Assembly (NCBI GenBank): GCA_037976565.1
Contig: CP137672.1
Location: 32,906,843-32,970,842 of the forward strand
Source of the DNA: Mesocentrotus franciscanus
Taxonomy: Eukaryota; Echinodermata; Echinoidea; Camarodonta; Strongylocentrotidae
Direction: 5' to 3'
Length of the DNA stretch: 64,000 bases
The translations under genes were made by a program, and so were the position numbers. Each line of letters opens with the position of its first letter. Positions within the stretch are counted from its first letter, which is position 1. Shown here one piece after another: positions 32,361 through 42,737 of this stretch. Under the pieces are notes generated by a model that saw nothing but the letters and a program-made list of their open reading frames with translations, searched no databases and was not told where the DNA came from.

Positions 32361-32540
32361 AAACAAGAATGAAAGAGAGAGAGAATTCGTAATGAATTCA
32401 ATCAAACCATATAGATTAAAACTAATATATGGATTTTTTGTAGTAGCAATTATGAAAAGAGGGAAGAAATTCAAATACCAGCCGATAAGTATGTTGGCGA
32501 TGGGGACAAATTTAACATTTATTTTAGTTAAGTTTCATTT

Positions 32541-33789
32541 GTGGGAGGGGACCCCCTCCCACACCCTCCCCCCGCTCGGTCGCTTCGCTCCCTCGCTCGG
32601 GCGCTTCGCGCCCTCACTAGCGTTGGCAGCCCAGTCATCCCCCAGGTGTACGAACCTGTCTACGCCACTGGACCCAACGCCACTACTGATTCTATGACAT
32701 TCCAATGCCCCTACGCATACACACTCTCAAACTAAAGAGATAAAGAGAAACTGATGCAAAGCATCATTCATTTCAAAAGTACACTAAATCGGACAAATAG
32801 ATCACAAATACTTCACAAAACCTTTAAAATCATATGATACAGGTCTGTCATTACGCGCTCTCCCCTCTAAATCTGACTTAAATCCAGATAAGTAAATCTT
32901 AAATCAAGATCTAAACTACATTTATGTGAAAGAAACCGATTATCAGGACAGCGCTGACACAATTTAGACTTACATTAATGGACAGGACTTACACTGTGAA
33001 ATAATTGTACATACTTGGTAATGGGGTTCATATTTTGCACCCCCCTTCCGTGTGACATGCCAATCATGCACCCTCCCTACAATACAAGTACAATATCTTT
33101 TTGAAAAATGAGTCTTAGTCATTTATACCTAAATGGTTCAGATGGTTGCCAATAACATACCCCTCTTGCTCCCTTCCCCTCTTTCTCTAAAGTTTGACAA
33201 AAGTTGATTTCTATAAGACATCTTATTTTGTCATGATTAATTGATTGATTTGATTTGAGAAGGGGGGGGGGGGCAAGAAACCAATTAAATTCATTGGTGA
33301 AATAACATTAGATTTGGATTCATAAGACAGACGGGGTCTAAACGATTCAAGAGATTTGTAATAATCAGGGGCTAATAAGGGAAAGTGGCCAATGTGCAAG
33401 ATATGCACAAAAACAGTAAAAACAAAAATCAAAGAACCAAATAGCGAGGAAGCTGAGCAGAGAAGTCATTTGTTTAGACACTGTGGTAAGAAGAAAGTAA
33501 GCAAGGGAAAATGAAGGCAATGACCAAAGAGTGAGAAAGAGAGAGAGAGAGAGAGTACAGCCCGGGTTCAAATTCAGTTCACGTTAAATTATTAAACCCG
33601 GTATTGATGATTATGTATCTGCCATGTGATTGCAATGTGACGCTACACTGATAAATAATAGTACCAGATTGCCGTCTATTGTTATCAAATATTGTTCAAA
33701 TAGCAAATAAGAATAATAATACAAGGTCGTAAGTCATGAGAACGTTCACTTCTATCTCTCTATTAGACAAATCATCCGAACAATAGAAT
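32541..33789. other. Spacer between duplication copies, with hAT-like remnant
   Basis: Directly at the end of copy 1, 32541-32670 is C-rich with CGCTCGGTCGCTTCGCTCCC and GGGCGCTTCGCGCCCTCAC. Such sequence is common near ends of invertebrate hAT elements and is echoed by GGTCGAGCGAAGCGAGCC inside the hAT-like element at 37041-38522. The rest is AT-rich with a G-run at 33261 and a (GA)n tract at 33535-33555. No gene seen. Confidence 0.5.
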
Positions 33790-35454
33790 CTAGCTGAGGG
33801 AATGGGCCCCAAGGGACTGAGCCGCTGAGGTCTCATACAAACAAAGATTTTTAATTTAGCATTTCACTTGTAGAGACCAAACATATTTCTCATCAAAATA
33901 AGCGAGATAAGACTCAAGCATTACACATTCTACAATTACTGTCTTGCGAATGCATAGACTAAACAATTCAAGTTTCCAATTTATCAGCACCAACAACTTA
34001 ATACATCTGTTAATTTTGTTTGTATCTCAATTTGTAGTATCCTTCTGTCAACAGGTTTTCCTGCGAGAACAGTTAACGCCGCTGGTAGGGCTACCCTGTA
34101 CAAGTAGGATTTGATAATAATAATAATAACAATAATAATATATAACCCAACTCGCTGACCGTATATTAAATATTGGTAATTTCAGAAATCGTGGTGGCCA
34201 CAGCCCCCTCTCTCCATATTTCGTATGCCTATGCCCTTAAACTAAATTTCTTTGAAGTTACAATGATGAGGTGTGTGCCATGCATGACTGAATATGGCCT
34301 CGTGCCTTAGAATTTGAAAAATGGCAATTCCTTATTTGGTTAGAAAAACCGCTGTTATATGCAAACAACCATTTAAGACAGAAAAAGTGGTGTAGGCTTA
34401 TTATCATTGTTTGCCATAGTGTGCTAGGCTTTGGTGACGTATAGTAAACATGAACTTCTGTTGAGGATTCATGCATTAGTGCTCAAATGGTTCAATTTTA
34501 ATTTATCATCAAATTTGTGCGTCACATATTTAATCAAAGAGGCGTTATTTTTCCTGAGAATCATTCAGAACATTCTACGTTTGTGCTTGTTTGCCATCGT
34601 CTCATGAGATTACCCTAATTGATGATCCTGAAGAACTCAACTTTTTCTAGTTATAGTCATGGCAATGGAGATGCACGTCATGACCTTGGGAGCCAGACCA
34701 AAGCCAATGACCAAGGAGTACTCTAGAACCTGGGTCTGTTATAGTCCTGGAATCACGTAAGTCTATTTGAATATGCCGTCGACCTTATTCTGTCATGGCA
34801 CAAAATATTTCATAAGCCTATGGCTGATTGCTACTTTATTGGATGGGTGGGCTTGAGTCCTACTTGAAATGCATAAGCCTAAAAAATGCAAAATGTATTT
34901 TATGTGAAATAGTCTCGTTCTCGTCGGTAGAAATTATTAAATGTGTGTATGTACAAAGTGGACATTCACGACTTCCCGGAAAAATATAACATACATAAAA
35001 ATGACTGGAAGATAAGTATATGCAGAAAAACGCAGTTCTCTTGAGGAATAGGCCTACCCAAGAAAACAAAACAAACAAGACAACAAGAATTTTAGCAGGA
35101 ATCTGGTGCCATATGAATACCATGCAACATTATCATCATTATAATCAATAAATACATAGACCTAAACGTGAATAATTCATAACCAAGAGTTCTGGAAGGA
35201 AATATTTTTGCATCATGTACATTAGATGACATTATAAATGTTTATCAGTTCGTTCGTTCTTACTTCTTATTACAGACACGCTCGCCTCTTCACAAGGTTT
35301 CCATTTATTATGCTTCTCCTCCAAGTCATAATGATCGTTCTTCTAACCTTCCTAACTGTTTACATCCACGGACCACCAACATTTGATGATGCTTCCAGTG
35401 TGAGTATAACGTGTATTTTGTACGTACTAGACCCGTACACCCCTCTAAATCTAA

Positions 35455-36337
35455 TACCCCTTTACATTCACGGATTTTTCTTACGAGTCATTACGGATCG
35501 CCAACTCGTAGTCAATCGCAAGCATCCTTAAATAACTCGCTGGTATCCGTAAATAGCCCGTCACAACTCGCAACAACTCGCAGACACTCTTAAGGATCCG
35601 TGAAAGGAGAGGCGAATTTTTTGACATGTCAAAAATCTTCTTACGATTGTCCACGGATTAATTTTTCCGTAAATAACTCGTAAATAGGTCGTAACACTCC
35701 GTAAGTATCGTAAACAGCTCGCAACAACACGTAACCACCCGTAAACTGCTCGCAAGAATCCGTAAATGACTCGTAACAAAGTTTTTTAACGATTTGTTAC
35801 GGTTAGTTTACGATTTGTTTACGGATTATTTACGGATTATTTACGGATTATTCACGGATTAGTGCGAGTGCTTACGTATTGTTTACGATTTCATTCGGGT
35901 CGTGTTACGATGGCTTTACGGATTGTTACGAGTTATTACGAGCACTTTACGTGTAGTTACGAGTACTTTACGAATAGAAACGTATACTTTACGTATTCTT
36001 ACGAATTGCTTATGATTTAGGAAAGGTATAAATGCTGCAAATTCGAACACTTCATTTTCAGTTGTTATTTTTGGCTAAAAATCGTAAGGACTCGTAAATA
36101 TTCGTAACTATTCATAACAACACGTAAACAGGTCGTAACTAACACGCAAGTTGCTCGTAGTATTACATCGTAATAACTCGTAATAATCCGTAATAAACCG
36201 TAAATAGCTCGTAAATAGCTCGTAACAACTCTTAAATCGGTCGTAAAAGTGGCAAAATCGTAAGGATCCGTGAAAGATCCGTGAATATGTGCGATCCGTA
36301 AGGACTCGTAAGAAAATCCGTGTATGTGAAGGGGGTA
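35455..36337. mobile_element. TIR element built of alternating CGTAA/TTACG blocks
   Basis: Copy 1 reads AAATCTATAGCCGAAGC at 21791, and copy 2 has about 880 bases in the middle. The ends TACCCCTTTACATTCACGG and, in reverse complement, TACCCCCTTCACATACACGG are inverted, and the inner TIR continues ATTTT..CTTACGAGTC. The target duplication is TA. The interior is a dense degenerate array of (A)CTCGTAA-type words. Orientation is CGTAA at 35540-35780, TTACG at 35790-36010 and CGTAA again at 36080-36320. Non-coding. Intron 2 of the copy 2 pseudogene. Confidence 0.88.
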
Positions 36338-37040
36338 TAAAGCCGAAGCTAAATTGAATTTTGTTTAATTCGAGTCAGTCAACTGTTAAAAGTGTATGCG
36401 AAAGAAATCAGTTTGTACGCGCTTTTGTATGCGTGTGTGCGGGTGTGTGTATATAGATTATAATATATATCATACCCCTATTTTAGTACAAATTGCACAA
36501 ACATAAAGTCAATGCTCCTTATAAGAGATTTCCTTTGTATAGCTACATGCATGTCAACCTTATTTTAAAATTTTTTTACGTGTTTTATAAGCTGACTGAT
36601 TTTTTTTCTTCATTGGGTCCTGCCAATACTTTTGAATACTTATTACGTAAATGGAAGACACACTGTTGTAACTTCTCCCAAGACATAATACTTACCGGAT
36701 AACCTTGTGATTTGATAGGGGATCGAAGCTCGTGGAACACCTATCCATGATCACATCATTTCACTTGAAAGCATTGTACGTGGATCCGTCGTTTTCTCTC
36801 CAACTCCGAACCTGTCGCTGAATCTAGTATTGAATCTCAGTGACACCGCTTCGACCACGGACTCAACAACGGTGTATACGGCAGGGACGCCGTCAATACC
36901 TATATGTGGCAATCCAAGTAAGTACATTCGTCGGGTTTGATAAATGGATGCAGTTTCATTTAAAGCGTGACTACTAATTTACTCCGATCACTTTCTCGAA
37001 ATGTTAACTCAAAACAGTGTAACGATGTAGTAATAGTATT

Positions 37041-38522
37041 CAGGGGCGGCGGAGTGTCTTCCAAATTGGGGGACACCAACAAAAAAGGGCACTTTCTGGA
37101 AAAAAGAGCACTTACAAAGGGAAACCTCAAAGTGAACATACACTCTTTTTTTTTACATTGTTATATACCCCTACATCGTCATGATTGTGATTAAAATACA
37201 AGGGATGACACAAATATTTGTTTTCTCTTTACGTGGTACAAGATACTGCTTATTAAGCAACATACACTGCAGTTGGGTGTGATGGTCTGAATGTTAATTT
37301 TCGGTCGAGCGAAGCGAGCCAGCAAAATTATAAGATTTGTGAGGTCGCAGTGCGAAAAATTACATCTTATAAAGAGGACAAAAAACAAACCCTCATGAGT
37401 TTTTAGCACAGTCTAATGAAGAAAGACTGAACAATTCCTTTATAAGTAGCTTAATTATGACAACTATAAATGCGAGCGTGCATAGCGAGCGAGCTCTACT
37501 GAAAATTAAAGAAAAGGGGGCTCCAAATCGCTTTGAATTAGGGGTGCATGTTATGGAGAAAGGAAAAGTAGGCACTTATCAGAAGGGAAAAGGACAGTTA
37601 TTATAGAAAAGAAAAGGTGCACGTGTCACAGTAAAAAGGACAATTATCAGAGGTGAAAATGGGGCACTTCTTACACCTGAAAAGGGACACTCAACAGAGA
37701 TGAAAAAGGGCACTGTTGAGAATGGAATTGGCCAGGGCATCTGTTGAAGGAAAGGGCACCTATCAGATTTTATTAGGGGCATTTATCAGATGTAAAAATT
37801 AAGGGGCACATTGACATGGGAGAGGGGCTCATATAAAAATGGAAAAGGGGCACTTATCCGAAGGAAATATGGTACTTATTAGAAAGAAAAAGGGGCATGA
37901 TTCAAAGGGCAAAGATATCAAAGGTGAAAAGGGGAATTTCTCGCACCTGAAAAGAGGCACTCACCAGAGATGAAAAGGCGCACTTAAGAGAATGGAAAAG
38001 GAGCTCTCATTAGAAGGGGAAGGGGGCAATTATTACAAAGGAAAAGGGGCACTTGTCAAAGTAAAACGTGTACCTGTCAGATTTGAATAGGGGCAATTAT
38101 CAGAGATGAAGGGGTCACTTATGTATCAGTAGTGGTAAGGGGTACTTCCCGTACCTGAAAAGAGGCACTTACCAGAGATGAAAAAAGGCACTTATGAGAA
38201 TTGAAAAGGGGCACTTATTGCAAAGGAAAAGGGGCAGTTGTCGAAGGACAAGGGGCGCTTATCTGATTTTAATAGGGGCATTTTATCAGAGATGAAAAGG
38301 AAATTTATGAGAAAGTGAAAGGGATCTCATGGACAAAACAATGGGGGGGGTTGCACTTATCACAAGAAAAGGGGGCACTTATTAGAAGGGAAAGGGGCAG
38401 TTCTTACATAGGAAAAGGGGCACTTGTTCTATGTAAAAAGGGGCACAATGTGGGTAACTGAAAAAGTGGGGATTGGGACATTGTACCCACCCCCTCCCCT
38501 GGCCCCGGCAGGGCCGCCTCTG
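37041..38522. mobile_element. Non-autonomous hAT-like element with internal minisatellite
   Basis: TIRs CAGGGGCGGC and, in reverse complement from the right, CAGAGGCGGC. A perfect 8-bp target duplication ATAGTATT lies at 37033-37040 and 38523-38530. Start CA-GGG and 8-bp duplication are the hAT signature. From about 37560 to 38450 the interior is a variable minisatellite of units like AAAAGGGGCACTTATCAGAG (18-40 bp). GGTCGAGCGAAGCGAGCC lies at 37303. No transposase reading frame. Intron 3 of the copy 2 pseudogene. Confidence 0.9.
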
Positions 38523-38566
38523 ATAGTATTAGTAGTATTAGTAGTTTTAGTGATGATGATGGCAGT

Positions 38567-38601
<35 letters not shown>

Positions 38602-38612
38602 TAGTAGAAGAC

Positions 38613-38653
<41 letters not shown>

Positions 38654-38654
38654 C

Positions 38655-38695
<41 letters not shown>

Positions 38696-38715
38696 CAGCA
38701 GTAGTAGTAGAGTAG
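38523..38715. repeat. (AGT)n microsatellite in intron 3, copy 2
   Basis: Over 50 AGT/AGC triplets, longer than the paralogous tract at 23200-23315. The hAT-like element inserted at its left edge. Confidence 0.95.
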
Positions 38716-39238
38716 AAGTAAAAGAGTTGCCACTCCGTCCATTTGGAAAAATGTTATTAATGGGAACCATTTACTGTTCTACTTTGGATTGCGTCACAGT
38801 TTATACATGTTTAAATATGTTGATACACACTATACAATGCGTGTCAAAAAAGTTTTCACAACTTTGTTAGCTCCTAATTACATAGTCATAACCAATATGA
38901 CTTTGAAATTGATTTCATGATAAAGATCAACTTATTTTCTGTCCAATGATACCCTATTTCTAATATTCAGCCGCGGGTGAAAGAGCACCAGGGTCTTTAA
39001 AAAGTGTTGTCAAAATTGCCTTGTTCCAAATTTGGGCTTAAGGAACCAATGTGGGTCAGGCCATATGCATGTGCTTCTTTGGTCTTAAATCCTTTTAAAA
39101 GTTAAATTATGCCTCTAGCTTCAGTGCTTCATTGTTTAAAATTATGCAATGTATCTAGGCTTTCAAAGAACCTTGTTCCAATCCACAGGATAACCTTTAA
39201 TTATTTTAAACTGCCTACTAAATTCTTGTCTCATGATA

Positions 39239-39535
39239 TCTTACGTCGAGGTGTCGTGGTCGTGTGGTTACGTCGCCGGACTGTCGATCACAAGGTCCGC
39301 GGTTTGGAGTCCCGCTGCGGCACTAATGTCCTTTGGCAAGACATTGATCTACATTTGCCACACTCAACCCAGGTGATGTAAATGGGTACCTGGCAGGAAT
39401 TAATTCCTTGAAATGCTAGAGCGCTGTAATGGCAGCCATGCTAAAACCGGGGTAATAATTGCGGAGCGCCAAGAGTGTCAAATCTGACAGACATGAGCGC
39501 TCTACAAGAACCCACTAATATTATTATTATTATTA
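39239..39535 (+). mobile_element. tRNA-derived SINE, private to copy 2
   Basis: Copy 1 reads CATGATATTTAAGTTATTTC at 23690 without the insert. The head GTCGTGGTCGTGTGGTTACG holds the A box and GCGGTTTGGAGTCCCGCTG (39299-39317) the B box of a Pol III promoter. The core CTACATTTGCCACACTCAAC with CCAGGTGATGTAAATGGG follows. The body ends GACAGACATGAGCGCTCTAC and the tail is (ATT)n. A short ATCT repeat flanks both ends. This is the cleanest SINE copy in the window. Confidence 0.88.
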
Positions 39536-42500
39536 TCTAAGTTATCTCTGCTCACTTATCCACTGCGCCATTTCAAACGCGTAAGGAGGTTACTAAGGTT
39601 ACTAAGCCCAAGTGCACGAAAGGACACATATGATGATAAATATCAAAGAAATTGACAGCAGACTTTCATTAACAAAAGATAACATCCCAAATAAACTATA
39701 TCTATTTCGTATCACTCAATGAGAATTTCCAAGAGTTTAAGATGATATTAACACCTTTTTTTTCAACTGCCTAACAGTAAATGTAAATAAATGAGCAGTT
39801 GTTTTTGGAATGAAATAAGACACACATCATTCATTCATTGCTTCAAGAGGATTTTGACAATATTTTGTGAAAAGCCTGCTGTTCAGTCATCCTTGCTGGC
39901 AGCACAATTATGGAAATGGTATCATTAGACAGGGTATTAGTTCTTCTTTACAATAAAAAATGATTCGATAACATAGGTTACAAAATTTTATTTAGAAACA
40001 ACGAAATGTGGGTACACTTTATTTTTGATACGCACTGTAGAACACAGTATTTTCAAAAGGGATATGTCTGACATAAATGTTCGGGAAAATTTATCACTGC
40101 AGGTGGAAGTAGCTTCAGAGCTGTATACGCACCGTAATCTTCGGCAGTGGAACTCTTAACGCTGGACTCCCTTCTGTCTATGTGCCAGCAGGATGATACA
40201 TTTGTACGTAACAGTTCAACATTCGAGACAGTATGCACAAAGCGATCTGATTCTTCATCCCAATGTTGTCCTTCTTGGTCCATCCCAAACTACATAAGCG
40301 CCCTCAACGGGAGGTCCTCCTGTTACGACCTGGTGGCTGAGGATATTGCCTTCGCGAGGTCGCTTTTGTTGGAGTGTGCACCATATTACACTTCTGGTGC
40401 GTTATCCGCCGAGTGTGGATCAGGTACTAACTGCACAGGGGTGCCTTCAAACTGCACGACTTACAACGCCATCTACGTCATGTTCTTTGCGAACTCACCG
40501 AGTGACTTTTCAATCCAGGTTGCAGAGACTGGTGACCTTACCTTGACTACATCCTTACAGATCGTATCGTTAAACCCTCAGTATCTTCTGGAGATCGCAC
40601 GCTCTACGAGGACGCGGTAAATAGACGCTACGTGGACAACGGTATCACTAAGATTGAAGCAATTGGTACGAACAGAGTCGTTAAATACTTCCTCATATCA
40701 GAACCACTTATGCAGGATCTAATATATGCTGGAATAGGGGGTGCGATTATGATCCTGCTAATGTGGGTGTATTTGAGTTCACTCTTCATTGCCATCATGG
40801 TGATCTTTGAGATCATATTTTCTGTAGCGTTGGCCTACTTCTTCTACTTTGTTGTGTTCCGCCTCACGTTTTTTTCATTTGGAAACATGCTTGCAATCGT
40901 GCTGATATTGGGGTAGGAGCGGATGATGCTTTTATTTTCTATGACATATTTGAAAATACGCGGAGAAAACATCCAGATGCCGAACAAGAGTTCGTTTTGA
41001 TCGAAACAATGAAGCATGCCTTTCCTACCATGTTTGTCACAAGTCTCACCACAGCCTCTGCTTTGTTTGTCAATGTTACCAGCTCCGTAACAAATATTCG
41101 CCTCTACGGCATTTATTCTGGGACAGTGGTGTTGTGTAATTTCCTATTTACAATTACCTGGTCTCCAGCAACTGTCATCATCTATGATAGGCATCTAAGG
41201 CTTCTATTCCAGGCATCATCTGCTAGCAAGGAAAGAAGTTTTCATAAAATGAGGAATAATTGACACAAGTTGAAGAATTTCTTTCGGCGTATCTTTGAAG
41301 TGTATCTTCCGATGCTCGCATTCAAATTTCGTTGTCTTTGGATTTTGCTTTTCACTGGTTTATCCATTGGCGCTCTCCTGGTGGTTTTCTGGCATCCTCA
41401 ACTTAGGGCATCAACTTCAAACACAGAGTTCCAAATCTTCACATTTAAGCATCCACTTGAGAGGTATGACCAGGTGTTTAGATCCACATTCGATATAGAG
41501 AGAGCAAAGTGACACCATTACAGTTCATTGTTGTCTGGGGTACTGTACCTGTTGATAATGGAGACCCCTTTGATCCAAGTAGTCGGGGATACGTTCAGTT
41601 GGATGACTCCTTTAATCTTGACAACCCTGAATCTCAAGTCTGGTTACTCAATTTCTGTTCAGAAGTACGGCAGCAAGGTTTTTATAATTCGCCATCGGTT
41701 GTTTATGAAGACTGCTTTATTGAGAAGATGAAGATTTTCATGGAAACTCCATGTATTCCTTCCAGCTTTGGAACTGATCTCTCACCCTGTTGCGGTCAGA
41801 CATCTTTTCCATATTCAGCGGACTTAGTGAAATTGTGCGCGCCAAACTACGCGGCGTACATATGTGAATTGATCAGTGGTGGCTGTCCTTCAGGTATTCC
41901 AGGTTTCCGATTTGACTCAGAAAACAACGTCAATGCCTTCTTCATACAGTTCCAGAGCACAGCATTGTCACAGTTGGAGTTCGATCCTGCCAAGGATTAC
42001 TACGACACAGCTCTTACTTGGGTGGAAGAAAAGGTAAAAACGGCTCCTGTTGGCTTACAAGGCGGCTGGTTTGGAACACTAAGTATTGCTCAACCATTTT
42101 ACGTGGATCTTATCATCAATCTCAAGCAAGACATGCCTCTTGTACTCGGTTTATCCCTGATCATCGCTATGATAGTTTTGCTCATCACCAACAGGAATGT
42201 TCTAATTGCCTTCTACGCTGCATTGTCGATCGGTGGTACTGTAATCACGTCGGTGGCTATCTTTGTCTTGATTGGATGGGAGCTTAGAGTCTTCGAGTCT
42301 GTTTTGATCATCCTCACAGTCGGTCTAGCCACTGATTTCACCATCCATTACGGGGTCGCCTACCGACTAGCACCGTATGACGACCGGCAGAATCGGGCTC
42401 GATACTCTTTATCAACCTTAGCTTCTGCGAACACCGTGGCTGCCTTGTCCAGTTTTATGATAGGAGCTCTGATACTACCAGCAAATGTCTTGATTTTCTA

Positions 42501-42737
42501 TCAACTCGGGATCGCTCTAGAAGTTGTCATCGCCGTAAGTTGGGCATTTGGAACCTTCTTCTTTTTGCCACTTTGTTACGTATCCGGGCCGCAGGGAACC
42601 TGTTGCCTAATTTACTGTTGCTGTCGAAAATCAAATGAAGACGTTCACAGTGGTAGCAGCAACGAGAACAGCGAAAAATACCCCGAATGGCATGAACGAT
42701 AGCTAAAAGACATCGAGTAAATTATTCTTCTAGCATG

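Larger units (their letters stand above)
16285..32540. repeat. Tandem segmental duplication, copy 1
   Basis: From GCTGAGGGAATGGGCC (about 16288) to TTTCATTTGTGG (about 32540) this block is colinear with 33790-54770. The match covers the Dispatched gene with its introns, its 3' flank and the last exon of the convergent 7TM gene, in the same order and orientation. Exons differ by only a few percent by eye. Length differences come from private insertions in each copy. Left alignment before 16285 and right alignment after 32540 are lost. Confidence 0.93.
34659..42705 (+). pseudogene. Dispatched-like gene, copy 2, multiply disabled
   Basis: Exon equivalents: 34659-34756 (three extra bases, in frame), 35276-35399, 36729-36917 and 40104-42705. 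Splice sites are kept, but compared with copy 1 it has: two extra bases near 36797 (TTTTCTCTCC), which brings a stop soon after; one base lost near 40574 (AACCCTC for AACACCTC); one G lost at 40910-40913, giving TTG GGG TAG just before the GADD motif; TGG to TGA at 41261; one T lost near 41510; and one A gained at 42674-42678. Three of these are in homopolymers and could be assembly errors, but the substitution, the internal A loss and the TC gain are not of that type. It keeps the T-run that copy 1 has shortened. No function as a full-length transporter is expected. Confidence 0.9.

Noticed and set aside
38404..38870. Poly-Ser/poly-Val/poly-Leu frames
   Set aside because: Translation of the (AGT)n microsatellite in all phases.
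39241..39320. Possible tRNA gene
   Set aside because: A and B boxes are present, but the cloverleaf stems do not pair and a SINE core and tail follow directly.
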